Shown here: positions 8,785 to 19,582 of the stretch, in pieces
Layout of the letters: each line of letters starts with the position of its first letter
Numbering within the stretch: the stretch's first letter is position 1
Notes under the pieces: generated by a model
The model's database searches: none
What the model was told of the DNA's origin: nothing
Seen by the model: the letters and a program-made list of their open reading frames with translations, nothing else
Translations under genes and position numbers: made by a program
Assembly: GCF_016919005.1 (NCBI RefSeq)
Contig: NZ_JAFFQE010000008.1
Location: 1-64,000 of the forward strand
Source: Desulfopila inferna
Lineage (GTDB): Bacteria; Desulfobacterota; Desulfobulbia; Desulfobulbales; Desulfocapsaceae
DNA length: 64,000 bases
Direction: 5' to 3'

Positions 8785-9084
8785 CTACAATCCGAACCAT
8801 CTGCTCAGGGCAATAATAAAGACGCCGACCAGCATCGAGACAAAGACATTGCCCGTCTTCAAGCTGCAGAGAGCAGTGCAGGCGGTCGCGATCCAGCTCC
8901 ACAGGCCGCCGGCCAGGGCAGCGGGGACAACAAGGGAGAGCAGGATGGTGCCTGGAAGGGCATCCATGAATTTCTTGAAGCGTCCTGTTTTCGGGAGCCT
9001 GCCGGCCAGCAGCAGCCCTCCCAGCCGTAATCCATAGGTAATCACGGCGGCGGCAGCGATAACCAGGTAGCTCTTTTCAATCAT
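8785..9084 (-). CDS. azlD: Branched-chain amino acid exporter small subunit, AzlD family
   Basis: A 99-residue membrane protein with three or four hydrophobic helices and the AzlD pattern ITYGLRLGGL near the N-terminus, then ALPGTILLSLVVPAAL. AzlD pairs with AzlC to export branched-chain amino acids or analogues across the inner membrane. Its start overlaps the azlC stop by 8 nt, so it is the second gene of an azlCD operon. Confidence 0.9.
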   Translation of the reverse strand: MIEKSYLVIAAAAVITYGLRLGGLLLAGRLPKTGRFKKFMDALPGTILLSLVVPAALAGGLWSWIATACTALCSLKTGNVFVSMLVGVFIIALSRWFGL

Positions 9085-9784
9085 GCTCTTTCCCCTTTAT
9101 CTCTTTCTCAGGGAGAAAAGCCGTGATCAGCGCTCCTCCTATCCCGCCAATAAGAATGTACCATTTTCCGGCCAGAAGATTAGCGCCGGCTACTGCCAAT
9201 ACAGCGGTAGCAGCCCATGGCAGCAGATCGCGCCGGCCTCGCCAGAAACTGAACACCAGGGCGGTAAAAACGGCAACGAAGGCAAAATCCAGACCGAAGC
9301 GTTCAGGGTCCGCGATGACCGTGCCCAGTCTGTGCCCCGCCATGGTCCCGGCACACCAGGCACTCTGCACGCAGATGCCTCCACCGAGAAGAAAGTAGGT
9401 AGTGATCTTTTCCTTGTGAAAACGGGCCATGGTCATCGCCCAGTTTTCATCGGCGACAAGATGCATAAACAGTGCCTTGTGCCGCAGTGATGTGCCGGCA
9501 AACAACGGATTGAGCGAGGCGCCGATCAGGAGATAGCGCATATTGATCACCATAACCGCCAGGGTGATCTCCACAATAGCCAGGGGCGGCAGCCACATAT
9601 CCACCATCACGAACTGAGCTGAACCTGCAAAAACGCTGAGGTTCATGGCAAGCAACTCAATCCAGCCGATGCCCTTCTTTGCGGCGAGCAACCCTAAAAC
9701 ACTGCCATAGGCGCCAACACTGGCGGCAACCACAAGATTTGCTATAAACCCCGCACGCAGCTGCTCTAAATTCTTCTGTTTCAT
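9077..9784 (-). CDS. azlC: Branched-chain amino acid exporter large subunit, AzlC family
   Basis: The 235-residue protein has the AzlC signature near the N-terminus (GSVLGLLAAKKGIGWIELL, then FAGSAQFV) and the NMRYLLIGASL motif, with about six hydrophobic helices and a short charged tail. It forms the permease with AzlD (next gene, 8-nt overlap). The family exports branched-chain amino acids or azaleucine; the actual substrate here is inferred only from family. Confidence 0.92.
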   Translation of the reverse strand: MKQKNLEQLRAGFIANLVVAASVGAYGSVLGLLAAKKGIGWIELLAMNLSVFAGSAQFVMVDMWLPPLAIVEITLAVMVINMRYLLIGASLNPLFAGTSLRHKALFMHLVADENWAMTMARFHKEKITTYFLLGGGICVQSAWCAGTMAGHRLGTVIADPERFGLDFAFVAVFTALVFSFWRGRRDLLPWAATAVLAVAGANLLAGKWYILIGGIGGALITAFLPEKEIKGKEHD

Positions 9785-9834
9785 CTCAACTCTCTACATC
9801 CGGATAGGCCCGGGAATAGGCTGGCTGATCATAA

Positions 9835-10200
9835 TTACAAGCTGAACGTTTGAGCCTGGGCAACCTCGATAGCCAATTGCGCGCGGGCTTCGGCATTCAT
9901 CGGCAGGTCCTTATCCTTACACCATTTGGGAAAAGTTATAGGATCAATATAAACCTTGATGACCGCATCTCCATCGGCCTGAACCTTTTCCTGCATCTCT
10001 TGGGCCCGCTCCAGCCAGGCTTCATAGGTTCTGGGCAGCATCTCGGCATCGGCAAACATAGCTATAAGCGTCTCCCAGTCCTCTTCCCTGTACCAAACCA
10101 TGGCCTGCACCGAAGATTGCCGCTCCGGCGCCGGCTGAGCCTCTTTTTCACTGCATTTTTTTGTTTTTTGCTGGGCTCGTTTAAATTTTCTCTGTGACAT
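9835..10200 (-). CDS. Conserved hypothetical soluble protein
   Basis: I choose ATG 10200 (121 residues, MSQRKFKRAQQ), because a GGAGATG lies about 4 nt upstream; an ATG four codons earlier is inside that site. The protein has a basic N-terminal tail (Lys/Arg/Gln-rich, about 1-25) and a compact acidic domain with YREEDWETLIAMF, PRTYEAWLERAQEM and VYIDPITFPKWC. I do not recognise a named family; the domain looks conserved and cytoplasmic. No function is assigned. It lies 50 bp upstream of azlC on the same strand. Confidence 0.7.
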   Translation of the reverse strand: MSQRKFKRAQQKTKKCSEKEAQPAPERQSSVQAMVWYREEDWETLIAMFADAEMLPRTYEAWLERAQEMQEKVQADGDAVIKVYIDPITFPKWCKDKDLPMNAEARAQLAIEVAQAQTFSL

Positions 10201-10599
10201 CAACATCTCCATTCTCTAAAAGTAATACAGTCGCCAGCCGGAGCCTGAAAAAAGTCAGACCAGTGGTCGGAACTATGAAATTTTCCATTAGCGCAGGGCA
10301 CCACTATACAGGATCGAATTCAAGCTTCAAAGAATTGTTTAGCGCCTTACTCCTGAAAAACTGCCATTATAACAAAAAACGAAAAATGTATTTAAATCTA
10401 TGAATCTGACTCTATAGTCAAGGCATATACTCCTCAAGGGGGGTACGTAAAGAGTCCAGCTCAGCTGGGTTAAGCACCTCCTGAAAAAGGCGGGTCATTC
10501 CTGGCGCTATTTTAAGGTATATGCTTTGACTAAACTTACGTCATGAATTATCTTTCTACCACAAAGTGGTATAGCGTTAACTGACTTGCAGAGAAATAT
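10201..10599. other. Intergenic region with a structured element
   Basis: This 399-base gap between divergent genes holds the stem-forming element at 10415-10532. The A/T-rich stretch 10350-10410 may contain promoters, but none is clear enough to call. Confidence 0.5.
10415..10532. repeat. Structured element with 16-bp terminal inverted repeats
   Basis: Positions 10415-10430 (TAGTCAAGGCATATAC) and 10517-10532 (GTATATGCTTTGACTA) pair over 16 bp with one G-U. Inside, CCAGC-TCA-GCTGG (10456-10468) forms a perfect hairpin, and a GC-rich segment (10477-10494) may form another. The layout suggests a small structured RNA or a tiny mobile remnant. The minus strand also holds a short open frame, MTRLFQEVLNPAELDSLRT and onward to a stop near 10410, which could be a peptide or gene remnant. 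The nature is unresolved. Confidence 0.45.
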
Positions 10600-10827
10600 A
10601 TGGTATCATGGATTTTGACAATTCTACGGGCAATCATCGGATTGCTTATTATCAAAACCGGACTGGATCTTCTCCTGGGTAATATTACCTTTTCAGGGTA
10701 TTACAGAGAAACGTCGCTTACCGGGATTTTTTTTATCCTGCTCGGTGTTCACATCGTCTTTGCAGCCTTCTCGATCCTCCTGCGGGAGAGGGAACAGCAC
10801 AAAAACCGGAAGTCTTCAAGCCCATAA
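10600..10827 (+). CDS. Small two-span membrane protein, hypothetical
   Basis: A 75-residue frame with two hydrophobic segments (about 3-25 and 41-61) and a basic C-terminal tail (REREQHKNRK), as in small inner-membrane proteins. The upstream Shine-Dalgarno (GAGAAA) is weak. No family is recognised and no operon partner is evident; the next plus-strand gene is carA, 400 bp away. Confidence 0.5.
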   Translation: MVSWILTILRAIIGLLIIKTGLDLLLGNITFSGYYRETSLTGIFFILLGVHIVFAAFSILLREREQHKNRKSSSP

Positions 10828-11230
10828 TCCATGCCTCCCTTGTATATCACAGATACGCCTGCAACAAAATTCAAGGAGCGCCTCATAGACTTCGGATAAG
10901 CGTAGACTTCGGATAGCTCCGTAGTTTCTAAATTGCTCATTATCCGGCAGACACCGGCCGTTATTGCCTCCGGCCGGGAATCGTCCGGCCCCCTTTACTA
11001 TTGACGAAAATCATGAATACGAGTTATATATTATAATTTTGTCTGCTGAATTTCCAGGATATGGCTGCGAATGTTTCCTGAAGAGAACCTCACCAATTCG
11101 GGATTACCGGTGCATCGAAAATTCATCCTGCCAGCCTGCAGCAGAATACCAAAACAAAGAAAATAATTACTGGGTGGTTGCGGCAATATGATATGCCAGG
11201 CCAGCCGGTGCACAGAAGAAGGATTTATTG
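10828..11230. other. Intergenic region upstream of carA
   Basis: This gap contains a 13-bp direct repeat TAGACTTCGGATA (10886-10898 and 10903-10915, period 17 bp), a likely carA promoter near 11001-11029, and about 200 bp of leader before carA. I see no clear terminator-antiterminator pair or PyrR site, although carAB operons are often regulated by pyrimidines and arginine. Confidence 0.4.
11001..11029 (+). promoter_or_regulatory. Putative sigma-70 promoter for carAB
   Basis: TTGACG (11001-11006) and TTATAT (11024-11029) are separated by 17 nt, in an A/T-rich stretch about 200 bp before carA. The -10 is imperfect, and overlapping TATA-like hexamers just downstream could serve instead. Confidence 0.4.
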
Positions 11231-12352
11231 ATGAAAGCAATTATCGCCCTGGAAGACGGGACTATCTTTAGAGGACAATCCTTCACCGGGGCAGGTGAAG
11301 CTATCGGCGAGATAGTTTTCAACACCTCCATGAGCGGCTATCAGGAAGTGTTGACCGATCCGTCCTATACATCTCAGATCGTAACCATGACCTATCCACT
11401 CATCGGCAACTACGGCATAAACTCCGAGGATATGGAATCTGCGGCCGCCCATCCCACGGCTTTTCTGGTTAAGGAATATAACAAAATTCCGTCAAATTAC
11501 CGCTCCACCATGTCGCTTGCCGATTTCCTCATCAAGTTCGGAGTCCTGGGTATTGAAGGTTTTGATACCAGGGCGCTGGTAAAACATATCCGCACTGCCG
11601 GCGCCATGAAAGGCATCGTCTCGACCGAGGATTCGGATATTGAATCCCTTGTCGCTAAAGCACGAAACTGGAGCGGCCTGATCGGACAGGATATGGTCAA
11701 GCGGGTCACCTGCCGTGAACCGTATGGCTGGTCGAACAACCTGCCGGTCATCGGCAGCAATTTCAGCACGGCGCAACAGGATCTGAAAAATCCGCTGCGG
11801 GTGGTTGTCTTCGATTTCGGCATCAAATACAACCAGCTCAGGATATTGACCGAAATGGGCTGTCAAGTACAGGCGGTACCCGCCACCACGGATGCGGCAA
11901 CTGTTCTGGCCATGAAGCCCGACGGCATTTTTCTCTCGAACGGCCCGGGCGATCCCGCCGGTGTCGAAGGAGTCGTGGCGACACTGAGATCCCTTCTCGG
12001 CAAGGTTCCGGTTTTCGGGATCTGCCTCGGGCATCAGATGCTGGGCCTGGCTTATGGAGGTTCCACCTATAAGCTGAAGTTCGGCCATCGCGGCGGTAAT
12101 CAACCGGTCAAGGATCTTCTCAGCGGCCGAGTCGAGATCACTTCACAGAATCATGGTTTCTGCGTGGACCCCGACAGCCTTGATCCCGACGAAGTCGAAA
12201 TCACCCATATCAACCTCAATGATGACAGTCTTGAAGGTATGCGCCACAAAAGGTACAAGGCCTTTTCGGTGCAGTATCATCCGGAACATGCCCCCGGCCC
12301 GCACGACTCTCTCTATCTTTTTAACCGATTTATCGAAATGATGCGGTCCTGA
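11231..12352 (+). CDS. carA: Carbamoyl-phosphate synthase small (glutaminase) subunit
   Basis: CarA hydrolyses glutamine and channels ammonia to CarB to make carbamoyl phosphate for pyrimidines and arginine. The 373-residue protein starts at ATG 11231, with AGAAGGA upstream; a TTG one codon earlier is not needed. It has the N-terminal CarA domain (about 1-150) and a class I glutamine amidotransferase domain with nucleophile Cys265 (GICLGHQ), His350 and Glu352 ([10 protein letters not shown]). Length matches the family. carB follows 40 bp downstream. Confidence 0.97.
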   Translation: MKAIIALEDGTIFRGQSFTGAGEAIGEIVFNTSMSGYQEVLTDPSYTSQIVTMTYPLIGNYGINSEDMESAAAHPTAFLVKEYNKIPSNYRSTMSLADFLIKFGVLGIEGFDTRALVKHIRTAGAMKGIVSTEDSDIESLVAKARNWSGLIGQDMVKRVTCREPYGWSNNLPVIGSNFSTAQQDLKNPLRVVVFDFGIKYNQLRILTEMGCQVQAVPATTDAATVLAMKPDGIFLSNGPGDPAGVEGVVATLRSLLGKVPVFGICLGHQMLGLAYGGSTYKLKFGHRGGNQPVKDLLSGRVEITSQNHGFCVDPDSLDPDEVEITHINLNDDSLEGMRHKRYKAFSVQYHPEHAPGPHDSLYLFNRFIEMMRS

Positions 12353-12392
12353 TAGCTGCCATACCGTAATCAATTTCAGACGAGCACCAATT

Positions 12393-15300
12393 ATGCCAAA
12401 ACGAACTGATATAAAAAAGATACTTATCATCGGCTCCGGTCCGATAATCATCAGCCAGGCCTGCGAATTTGACTATTCAGGAGCCCAGGCGGTAAAGGCC
12501 CTGAAGGAAGAAGGATACGAGGTCGTTCTGATCAACTCCAATCCGGCCACCATCATGACCGATCCTGAACTGGCGGATGCCACCTATATCGAACCGATTA
12601 CGGCGGAGATGGTAGGCATGGTCATCGAAAAGGAACGGCCGGATGCATTGCTGCCCACCCTTGGCGGCCAGACTGCCCTGAATACCGCAATCAAGGTCGC
12701 CGAAGCCGGTATTCTGGAAAAATACGGCGTTGAACTCCTTGCCGCCGACATCAATGTGATCCGCAAGGCCGAAGGGCGCGAAGAGTTTCGCGCGGCCATG
12801 AAGGCCATTAACCTCAAGGTACCTGAATCGGCCATTATTCATACCATCGACCAGGCCCTGGCCGCAGCCGAGGAAATCGGCTTCCCCATCATTGTGAGGC
12901 CAAGCTTCACTCTGGGCGGCACCGGTGGAGGTGTGGCCTATAATCGACAGGAGCTTGAAGAATTCTGCATCTCGGGCCTCGATCTCTCGATGACCACCGA
13001 AATCATGCTGGAGCGCAGCCTGCTCGGCTGGAAAGAGTACGAGCTCGAGGTAATGCGCGACAAAAACGACAACGTCGTCATCATCTGCTCCATCGAGAAC
13101 ATGGACGCCATGGGAGTGCATACCGGTGATTCGATCACCGTCGCCCCCGCCCAGACCCTGACCGACCGCGAATATCAGACCATGCGCGACGCCTCTATCG
13201 CCATCATGCGCGAAATAGGTGTTGAAACAGGTGGTTCCAATGTCCAGTTTGCCGTCAATCCCGTCGATGGCGAACTGATGGTCATCGAGATGAACCCGCG
13301 GGTCTCGAGGAGCTCGGCCCTGGCCTCCAAGGCCACTGGTTTTCCCATTGCCAAAATTGCCGCCAAACTGGCAGTCGGCTACACCCTCGATGAAATCAAA
13401 AACGATATCACCCGGGAGACCTACGCCTCCTTTGAACCCACCATCGATTATTGTGTGGTAAAGATTCCGCGCTGGACCTTTGAAAAATTTCCCGAGGCCG
13501 ACGACGTTCTCACCACCGCCATGAAATCCGTGGGCGAAACCATGGCCATCGGCAGAACCTTCAAGGAGGCCTTTCAAAAAGGCATGCGCTCCCTGGAGAC
13601 GGGGCGGTTCGGTTTCGGCGGTGACGGCAAGGACATGATGGACCACCTGGAACAGGAGGACCTTGAGCGCAGCCTGCGCACTCCTAATTCAAAAAGGGTC
13701 GCCCACATTTATGAAGCCCTGAAACGGGGGATGTCCATCGACCGGATTAATGAGCTGACCTGGATCGACCCCTGGTTTCTCAGGAATCTTAAGCAGATAG
13801 TAGCGACTGAAGGAGAAATCAGGGTGGCCGGCTTTCAGGGGCTGACCCCCTTCTTCCTGCGCAAATGCAAGGAGCAGGGTTTTTCCGACAGGCAGCTGGC
13901 CTACCTCACCGGCACATCACGGGACGACATTCGCAGCCTCCGCAAGAAATGCGGCGTCACTCCGGTATATAAACTGGTAGATACCTGTGCCGCGGAATTT
14001 GAATCCTATACGCCCTATTACTACTCCACTTACGAGCAGGAAAACGAGGCAGTTATCAGTAATAACAAAAAAGTAGTTATCCTGGGCGGCGGCCCCAACA
14101 GAATCGGCCAGGGTATCGAATTCGACTACTGCTGCGTCCATGCCTCTTTTGCGCTACGTGAAATCGGCGTTGAATCCATCATGGTCAACTCCAATCCCGA
14201 AACGGTCTCAACCGACTACGATACCTCGGATAAACTCTATTTCGAACCGCTGACCCGGGAAGATGTGCTCAATATAATCGAGATGGAAAAACCGGATGGC
14301 GTCATTGTTCAGTTTGGCGGACAGACCCCGCTGAATCTGGCGGTCGAGCTGGAAGAGGCCAACGTCCCCATCATCGGAACCCCGCCGGATGCCATCGACC
14401 GCGCCGAAGACCGTAAGCGCTTCCAGCAGTTTCTGCAAAAACTCGGCCTGCGCCAGCCTGCCAACGACACGGTGCATAACCTGGAAGAGGCTCTGGCCGC
14501 GGCCAACCGCATAGGCTATCCTGTTGTCGTACGTCCCTCCTATGTTCTTGGCGGACGTGATATGCGTATTGTCTATGCCGACAAGGGGATCCGCGATTTT
14601 ATGAAGGCTATCGGCACAGCCGGCCTCGAGCATCCGGTACTGATCGATAAATTTCTCAAAGACGCCGTGGAGATCGATGTGGACGCCGTCAGTGACGGCG
14701 AGACCACAATTATCGGTGGTATCATGGAGCATATTGAAGAGGCGGGCATCCACTCAGGCGATTCCGCCTGCGTCCTGCCGCCACACACCCTCTCCGAGAA
14801 ACTTTTGGAAGAGATCCGGGAAGCCACCAAAGCCATGGCGGAGGAACTCGGCGTTCTCGGGCTGATGAATGTTCAGTATGCCGTCAAGGATGATATGCTC
14901 TATATCCTTGAGGTGAATCCGCGGGCATCGAGAACGGTTCCGTTTGTCTCTAAAGCAACCGGAGTACCGCTGGCTAAGCTGGCCACCAAGATTATGATGG
15001 GCATGAAACTCAAGGATATGGGGGTGACCAAAGAGGCCAGAATATCCCACTGGGCGGTCAAGGAGGCGGTCTTTCCCTTCGACAGATTCGAGAACGTCGA
15101 TACGCTCCTCGGTCCTGAGATGAAATCCACTGGGGAGGTCATGGGAATCGACGACAACCTCGGACTGGCGATCGCCAAGGCAACCCTGGCGGCCGGGACC
15201 ACCCTGCCCTCTTCCGGTACGGTATTTATAAGTGTTCGAGATGGCGACAAGAAGGCTGCCACTATGGTCGCCAAGGCCCTTGTTGAACTCGGCTTCGAGA

Positions 15301-15614
15301 TTATGGCAACCGACGGTACCGCCGCCCACCTGCGGGAAAACGATATATCCTGCACCAAGATTAATAAAATCTCTCAGGGCCGCCCGCACATTCTCGATAA
15401 ACTTCGGGATAAGCAAATAAGCTGGCTTATCAACACATCATTTGGCAAACGGACGACAGAGGATTCCTACTCGATCAGAAGGGCTGCTCTTGAGCTGCAT
15501 GTTCCCTACACAACCACATTATCAGGGGCTGGCGCCACGGTCAGAGCGCTGCAGGATCTCAAGCATAATATCATAGGGGTAAAGCCGGTGCAGCATTTCA
15601 CGGCTTGCGGATGA
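12393..15614 (+). CDS. carB: Carbamoyl-phosphate synthase large subunit
   Basis: At 1073 residues this equals the usual length of bacterial CarB. It contains the duplicated ATP-grasp halves (carboxyphosphate domain starting with [19 protein letters not shown]; carbamoyl-phosphate domain around residue 550 with [19 protein letters not shown]) and a C-terminal MGS-like allosteric domain. It forms a cytoplasmic complex with CarA and uses two ATP per carbamoyl phosphate. It is co-oriented with carA and probably co-transcribed. Confidence 0.97.
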   Translation: MPKRTDIKKILIIGSGPIIISQACEFDYSGAQAVKALKEEGYEVVLINSNPATIMTDPELADATYIEPITAEMVGMVIEKERPDALLPTLGGQTALNTAIKVAEAGILEKYGVELLAADINVIRKAEGREEFRAAMKAINLKVPESAIIHTIDQALAAAEEIGFPIIVRPSFTLGGTGGGVAYNRQELEEFCISGLDLSMTTEIMLERSLLGWKEYELEVMRDKNDNVVIICSIENMDAMGVHTGDSITVAPAQTLTDREYQTMRDASIAIMREIGVETGGSNVQFAVNPVDGELMVIEMNPRVSRSSALASKATGFPIAKIAAKLAVGYTLDEIKNDITRETYASFEPTIDYCVVKIPRWTFEKFPEADDVLTTAMKSVGETMAIGRTFKEAFQKGMRSLETGRFGFGGDGKDMMDHLEQEDLERSLRTPNSKRVAHIYEALKRGMSIDRINELTWIDPWFLRNLKQIVATEGEIRVAGFQGLTPFFLRKCKEQGFSDRQLAYLTGTSRDDIRSLRKKCGVTPVYKLVDTCAAEFESYTPYYYSTYEQENEAVISNNKKVVILGGGPNRIGQGIEFDYCCVHASFALREIGVESIMVNSNPETVSTDYDTSDKLYFEPLTREDVLNIIEMEKPDGVIVQFGGQTPLNLAVELEEANVPIIGTPPDAIDRAEDRKRFQQFLQKLGLRQPANDTVHNLEEALAAANRIGYPVVVRPSYVLGGRDMRIVYADKGIRDFMKAIGTAGLEHPVLIDKFLKDAVEIDVDAVSDGETTIIGGIMEHIEEAGIHSGDSACVLPPHTLSEKLLEEIREATKAMAEELGVLGLMNVQYAVKDDMLYILEVNPRASRTVPFVSKATGVPLAKLATKIMMGMKLKDMGVTKEARISHWAVKEAVFPFDRFENVDTLLGPEMKSTGEVMGIDDNLGLAIAKATLAAGTTLPSSGTVFISVRDGDKKAATMVAKALVELGFEIMATDGTAAHLRENDISCTKINKISQGRPHILDKLRDKQISWLINTSFGKRTTEDSYSIRRAALELHVPYTTTLSGAGATVRALQDLKHNIIGVKPVQHFTACG

Positions 15615-15830
15615 TCTCATCTGCTTTACTGCTGAAAAAAGCACTCTTTTCACTAAATTGTAGCAGCATAAAGGAAGAGGAAAAAATACCTTGCCCCTCG
15701 ACATTGAATCATTATGATTTACAGTAGATTGATTGATAGAAATGATTGGATTTAATTTTTATTCTTTTCGTTAAAAAAAACAGAAAGTTAAATCCAGTTG
15801 AAGATAAACGGAGAACCCCCGGAGGATTCT

Positions 15831-17885
15831 TTGAACACCTTTTATAAAAATCTGAGCATGTGGTTGGTTATTGGCCTGACCATGATCCTGCTGTTCAACC
15901 TTTTCAATAAGCCTCAAGGCACAGCAACATCGCTCACCTATAGTGAATTTATTTCCAGAGTCGAATCAAGGACGATAAACCGCGTTGATCTCAGTGGTGA
16001 TACAATCAGCGGCACGACTCAGGACGGTAAGCCCTTCCGTACCATCTATCCGATGAATGATGATGAACTTATACCCATGCTGCGGGAGTCAGGAGTTGAA
16101 ATTAACGTCAAGGAAGGACAAAAAGACTCCTTCCTGATGACCGTCTTTGTTTCATGGTTTCCCATGCTGCTCCTTATCGGTGTCTGGATCTTCTTTATGC
16201 GGCAGATGCAGGGAGGCGGCAAAGGTGGAGCTCTGTCTTTCGGTAAAAACCGCGCACGCCTCATGGAGCAGGGACAGAATAAGTTTACCTTTGCCGACGT
16301 TGCGGGAATAGATGAAGCCAAGGAAGAACTCGAAGAAATAATCGATTTCCTCAGAGAACCTCAGAAATTTACCCAATTGGGCGGCCGTATCCCCAAAGGC
16401 GTCCTGCTGGCCGGTGCTCCCGGTACCGGTAAAACGCTGCTGGCCAAGGCTATAGCGGGTGAAGCGGATGTCCCTTTCTTTTCCATTTCCGGATCTGACT
16501 TTGTCGAGATGTTTGTCGGTGTCGGAGCAAGTCGTGTCCGTGATCTCTTCACCCAGGGCAAAAAGAATGCACCATGCATTATCTTCATTGACGAAATCGA
16601 TGCGGTCGGACGACATCGTGGAGCAGGCCTGGGCGGCGGTCACGATGAACGCGAGCAGACTCTCAACCAGCTGCTGGTGGAGATGGATGGTTTTGAGTCC
16701 AATGAAGGCGTCATTATTGTGGCGGCCACTAACCGTCCGGACGTTCTCGATCCAGCGTTGTTGCGTCCCGGACGCTTTGACCGGCAGGTTGTCGTTCCGG
16801 TTCCCGATGTCGGGGGCCGTAAGCAGATCCTTGAGATCTATTGCAAAAAGACCAAGATGGCGACGAATGTCGATCTTGAAGTAGTTGCCCGTGGCACCCC
16901 GGGGTTTTCAGGTGCCGATCTGGAGAATTTGGTCAACGAAGCGGCCCTGCTGGCTGCACGTACAGGCGCCAAGGAAATCGACCTCGACCTCCTGGAGAAA
17001 GCCAAAGACAAGATCATGATGGGAGCGGAACGCCGTTCCATGATCATTACCGAGAAGGAAAAAGAGGTTACCGCCTATCACGAAGCCGGGCATGCCCTTG
17101 TTGCCAAACTGTTGCCTGGAACCGATCCTATTCACAAGGTGACGATCATTCCACGTGGACGCGCGCTCGGTCTGACCATGCAGCTCCCCATAGATGAAAA
17201 ATATACGCATTCCAAAAGCTTTCTGGAAAGTACCATCTGCATTCTCTTCGGAGGCAGAATTGCCGAGCAGATCATTTTTAATGAGATCACCACCGGCGCC
17301 GGCAACGATCTCGAAAGAGCAACTGCACTTGCTCGAAAAATGGTGTGTGAATGGGGAATGAGCGATGAACTTGGACCCCTGACTTTTGGAAAGAAGGAAG
17401 AGCAGATCTTTCTGGGCCGGGAAATCTCCCAGAATCGTGACTTCAGTGAAGAGACAGCCCGCCAGATCGATGGTGCCGTGAAAAACATCGTCATCACCGC
17501 CAGGGACAAGGTCAGCAATCTTCTTGAAGAAAATCGGGATATTCTGGAAAGAGTAGCCGCAGAACTTCTCGAGAAGGAGACCATCGTCCTGGAAGACATC
17601 GAGGCGATTATGGAAGAGCTTCATCCGGAGAAATATCCACATAAAGTCCGGACTGAAAAGGCCAAATCCGAACCTCAGCCTGAGTCTTCGATTATTGTGG
17701 ACTCCGAAATTAAAGCTGAGAAAAAACCGGAAGAGAAACCCGCAGAAGCTGAAGAAGCTAAAGATCCGGTCGCTGATGCAGAGCAGAAGGACCGGGTAGA
17801 ATTATCCAGCCGAAAAAAATCCGCCGAAGGCCAGAAATCATCATCAGGTAAAAAAGGTGATGATACCGCCGAAGCCAGAACATAA
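15831..17885 (+). CDS. ftsH: ATP-dependent zinc metalloprotease FtsH
   Basis: FtsH is a membrane-anchored AAA+ protease that degrades misfolded membrane proteins and regulators. I place the start at TTG 15831 (684 residues), because GGAGG lies 5 nt upstream and the resulting N-terminus ([14 protein letters not shown]) matches the family; a TTG 11 codons earlier lacks a good site. Two membrane spans lie at about 9-26 and 105-125. Walker A is GAPGTGKT (195-202), Walker B ends in DEID (254-257), zinc ligands are in HEAGH (417-421), and the third ligand is Asp493. The last 70 residues are a charged, low-complexity Lys/Glu/Ser tail, longer than usual. folP follows 18 bp downstream. Confidence 0.97.
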   Translation: MNTFYKNLSMWLVIGLTMILLFNLFNKPQGTATSLTYSEFISRVESRTINRVDLSGDTISGTTQDGKPFRTIYPMNDDELIPMLRESGVEINVKEGQKDSFLMTVFVSWFPMLLLIGVWIFFMRQMQGGGKGGALSFGKNRARLMEQGQNKFTFADVAGIDEAKEELEEIIDFLREPQKFTQLGGRIPKGVLLAGAPGTGKTLLAKAIAGEADVPFFSISGSDFVEMFVGVGASRVRDLFTQGKKNAPCIIFIDEIDAVGRHRGAGLGGGHDEREQTLNQLLVEMDGFESNEGVIIVAATNRPDVLDPALLRPGRFDRQVVVPVPDVGGRKQILEIYCKKTKMATNVDLEVVARGTPGFSGADLENLVNEAALLAARTGAKEIDLDLLEKAKDKIMMGAERRSMIITEKEKEVTAYHEAGHALVAKLLPGTDPIHKVTIIPRGRALGLTMQLPIDEKYTHSKSFLESTICILFGGRIAEQIIFNEITTGAGNDLERATALARKMVCEWGMSDELGPLTFGKKEEQIFLGREISQNRDFSEETARQIDGAVKNIVITARDKVSNLLEENRDILERVAAELLEKETIVLEDIEAIMEELHPEKYPHKVRTEKAKSEPQPESSIIVDSEIKAEKKPEEKPAEAEEAKDPVADAEQKDRVELSSRKKSAEGQKSSSGKKGDDTAEART

Positions 17886-17903
17886 CCATCTGAGGATTCT
17901 TCT

Positions 17904-18695
17904 ATGCAGGTAATGGGGATTCTCAATGTAACCCCTGATTCTTTCTCCGACGGCGGGCTGCATTTTTCTTTGCAGGCCGCCATCGAACAGGCTGATCGTA
18001 TGGTTGAGGAAGGTGTCGATATCATCGATATCGGCGGTGAATCCACCAGACCATTCGCTGAACCGGTTTCAGCCGAGGAAGAGTTGAACAGAGTCATACC
18101 GGTCATTGAAAATATTCGTGGCAAACATTCCACTCCGATCTCAATCGATACCAGTAAAGCAGAAGTTGCCCGCCTCGCCCTTGAGGCCGGTGCAAATATT
18201 ATAAACGATATTTCTGCCTTGCGAAAAGATCCCGATATGCTTGGTCTGGTGCAGTCCACCACGGTTCCGGTGATCATCATGCATATGAAGGGTACGCCCG
18301 GCGATATGCAGGTCAATCCCGAATATGATGATGTTGTCGACGAGATTAAGAGATTCTTTGAAGAAAGGCTTCTCTGGCTCGAAAAAAACGGAGTCGATAT
18401 CAACCGAATTACCATTGATCCGGGAATTGGTTTCGGCAAGAATCGCAAACACAACCTTTCCATCATCAAACATCTCGGCGAGCTGAAAGAGCTGGGTCGG
18501 CCACTTCTACTGGCTCATTCGCGAAAACGGTTTCTCGGGGATATTACCGGCAGGGATGCCGAAGACAGGGATCTTCCCACGGCAGTTGTCTCAGCCTTGG
18601 CACTTTATTGGAACATCGACATGATCAGGGTTCATAATGTAGCGGCAAGCCTCGATGCCGTCAGGGTCACGCAGGCGATTCTAGCAGCAGAATAG
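17904..18695 (+). CDS. folP: Dihydropteroate synthase
   Basis: DHPS condenses p-aminobenzoate with hydroxymethyl-dihydropterin pyrophosphate in folate synthesis. The 263-residue protein has the pterin-binding signatures GILNVTPDSFSDGG (residues 5-18), DIGGESTRP, SIDTSK, NDIS and DPGIGFGK, on a TIM barrel. It starts almost directly at the first signature, with none of the short N-terminal extension many homologues have; TGAGGATTC precedes the ATG. The ftsH-folP pairing is common in bacteria, so co-transcription is likely. Confidence 0.96.
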   Translation: MQVMGILNVTPDSFSDGGLHFSLQAAIEQADRMVEEGVDIIDIGGESTRPFAEPVSAEEELNRVIPVIENIRGKHSTPISIDTSKAEVARLALEAGANIINDISALRKDPDMLGLVQSTTVPVIIMHMKGTPGDMQVNPEYDDVVDEIKRFFEERLLWLEKNGVDINRITIDPGIGFGKNRKHNLSIIKHLGELKELGRPLLLAHSRKRFLGDITGRDAEDRDLPTAVVSALALYWNIDMIRVHNVAASLDAVRVTQAILAAE

Positions 18696-18739
18696 TCTCA
18701 TATCCATCACCGCACAGGCGTTCAAGAGATCAAGCTGAC

Positions 18740-19228
18740 CTACTCCTTTTTCCGTACCTCAAAGTTATCCAGCACCAGGAACTGAAAGACATATGGTGAT
18801 TTTCGGGTGCCGATAGTCAAGACATCACCATCCCTCAGCTCAATCGTCTCCTTTCTGTCACCCCCACCCACACTCTGCTCTTCCACCATGGTGCCACAGG
18901 CGCTGCCCCTATCGTAAAGATAGAATTTCTCGCCCTCCCGCTCTATCTGGAAGTGTTCTCTGGAAATATTGAGCAGATGACCGTCATCTACAAGGTAGAG
19001 ATCATTTGTCGGACTGCCCGCTTCGGGTCTTTCCCGCTCAATTCTCTCAACCCTGCCTTCGATAATTTTGACTCGTGACTCTCTGCCCACACGGAAGGGA
19101 AAGCGTCGTATCGGTACAACACCACCTATCAGAATTGTTTGCGGGACTGCGCGTTCAGCCGCATCAGTCAATGCTTTGAGAACGGCAACCGGAATTATTG
19201 TCTCGATAATTTTCTGTTTTTCTTCCAT
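18740..19228 (-). CDS. FHA-domain protein
   Basis: The 162-residue cytoplasmic protein has an FHA fold in its last 120 residues: FRVGRES, then ISREHFQIE (Ser, Arg and His of the phosphothreonine pocket), YLYDRGSACGT and LRDGDVLTIG. FHA domains bind phosphothreonine peptides. The first 40 residues are helical and unrelated. A Ser/Thr kinase partner is not in view. The gene is convergent with folP, 44 bp away. Confidence 0.88.
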   Translation of the reverse strand: MEEKQKIIETIIPVAVLKALTDAAERAVPQTILIGGVVPIRRFPFRVGRESRVKIIEGRVERIERERPEAGSPTNDLYLVDDGHLLNISREHFQIEREGEKFYLYDRGSACGTMVEEQSVGGGDRKETIELRDGDVLTIGTRKSPYVFQFLVLDNFEVRKKE

Positions 19229-19582
19229 TAGGCTGTCACAGTTGGGATATCTGGGTTGTCGAAATTAATTTGCATCCGAAGATATCTTTATTTGAGAAGA
19301 AGCTCAATTGATTTTTTTTAACGTTGCATTGTTGCTGCCGATTTCATACGTTTTTATCCGGTCATGGAAGAATCTCCGAAAAGATCTGAATAAAGTCTTT
19401 CTTATTAATTCCATGGCACAAAATAAATTCTGTCTCTTGGACAATTACTGCAAAATGGTTTCTTTAAAGACAATTGCCTAAGGGTGGTAAATGTATTGAA
19501 AGATTGATAGAATGTGAATATGGTATATCATGCAGCTCAATGAGATATCACAGCACTACTAGAGATTAACGGAACTGAAATA
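19229..19582. other. Divergent intergenic region between the FHA gene and the CheY-like gene
   Basis: This 354-base A/T-rich gap has no gene. Its right end carries a possible promoter for the receiver gene (19496-19524). Nothing else stands out. Confidence 0.5.
19496..19524 (+). promoter_or_regulatory. Possible sigma-70 promoter of the CheY-like gene
   Basis: TTGAAA (19496-19501) and TATGGT (19519-19524) are 17 nt apart, about 58 bp before the ATG. The match is moderate. Confidence 0.3.

Noticed and set aside
10455-10516. tRNA-like segment (AGCTCAGCTGGGTTAAGC, then TGAAAAA loop)
   Set aside because: The D-arm match is good, but the anticodon stem has mismatches, there is no T-arm consensus, and no acceptor/CCA end. 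Kept only as part of the structured element.
12477-13646. Minus-strand 389-codon open frame inside carB
   Set aside because: It is antisense to carB, which is full length and clearly recognised.
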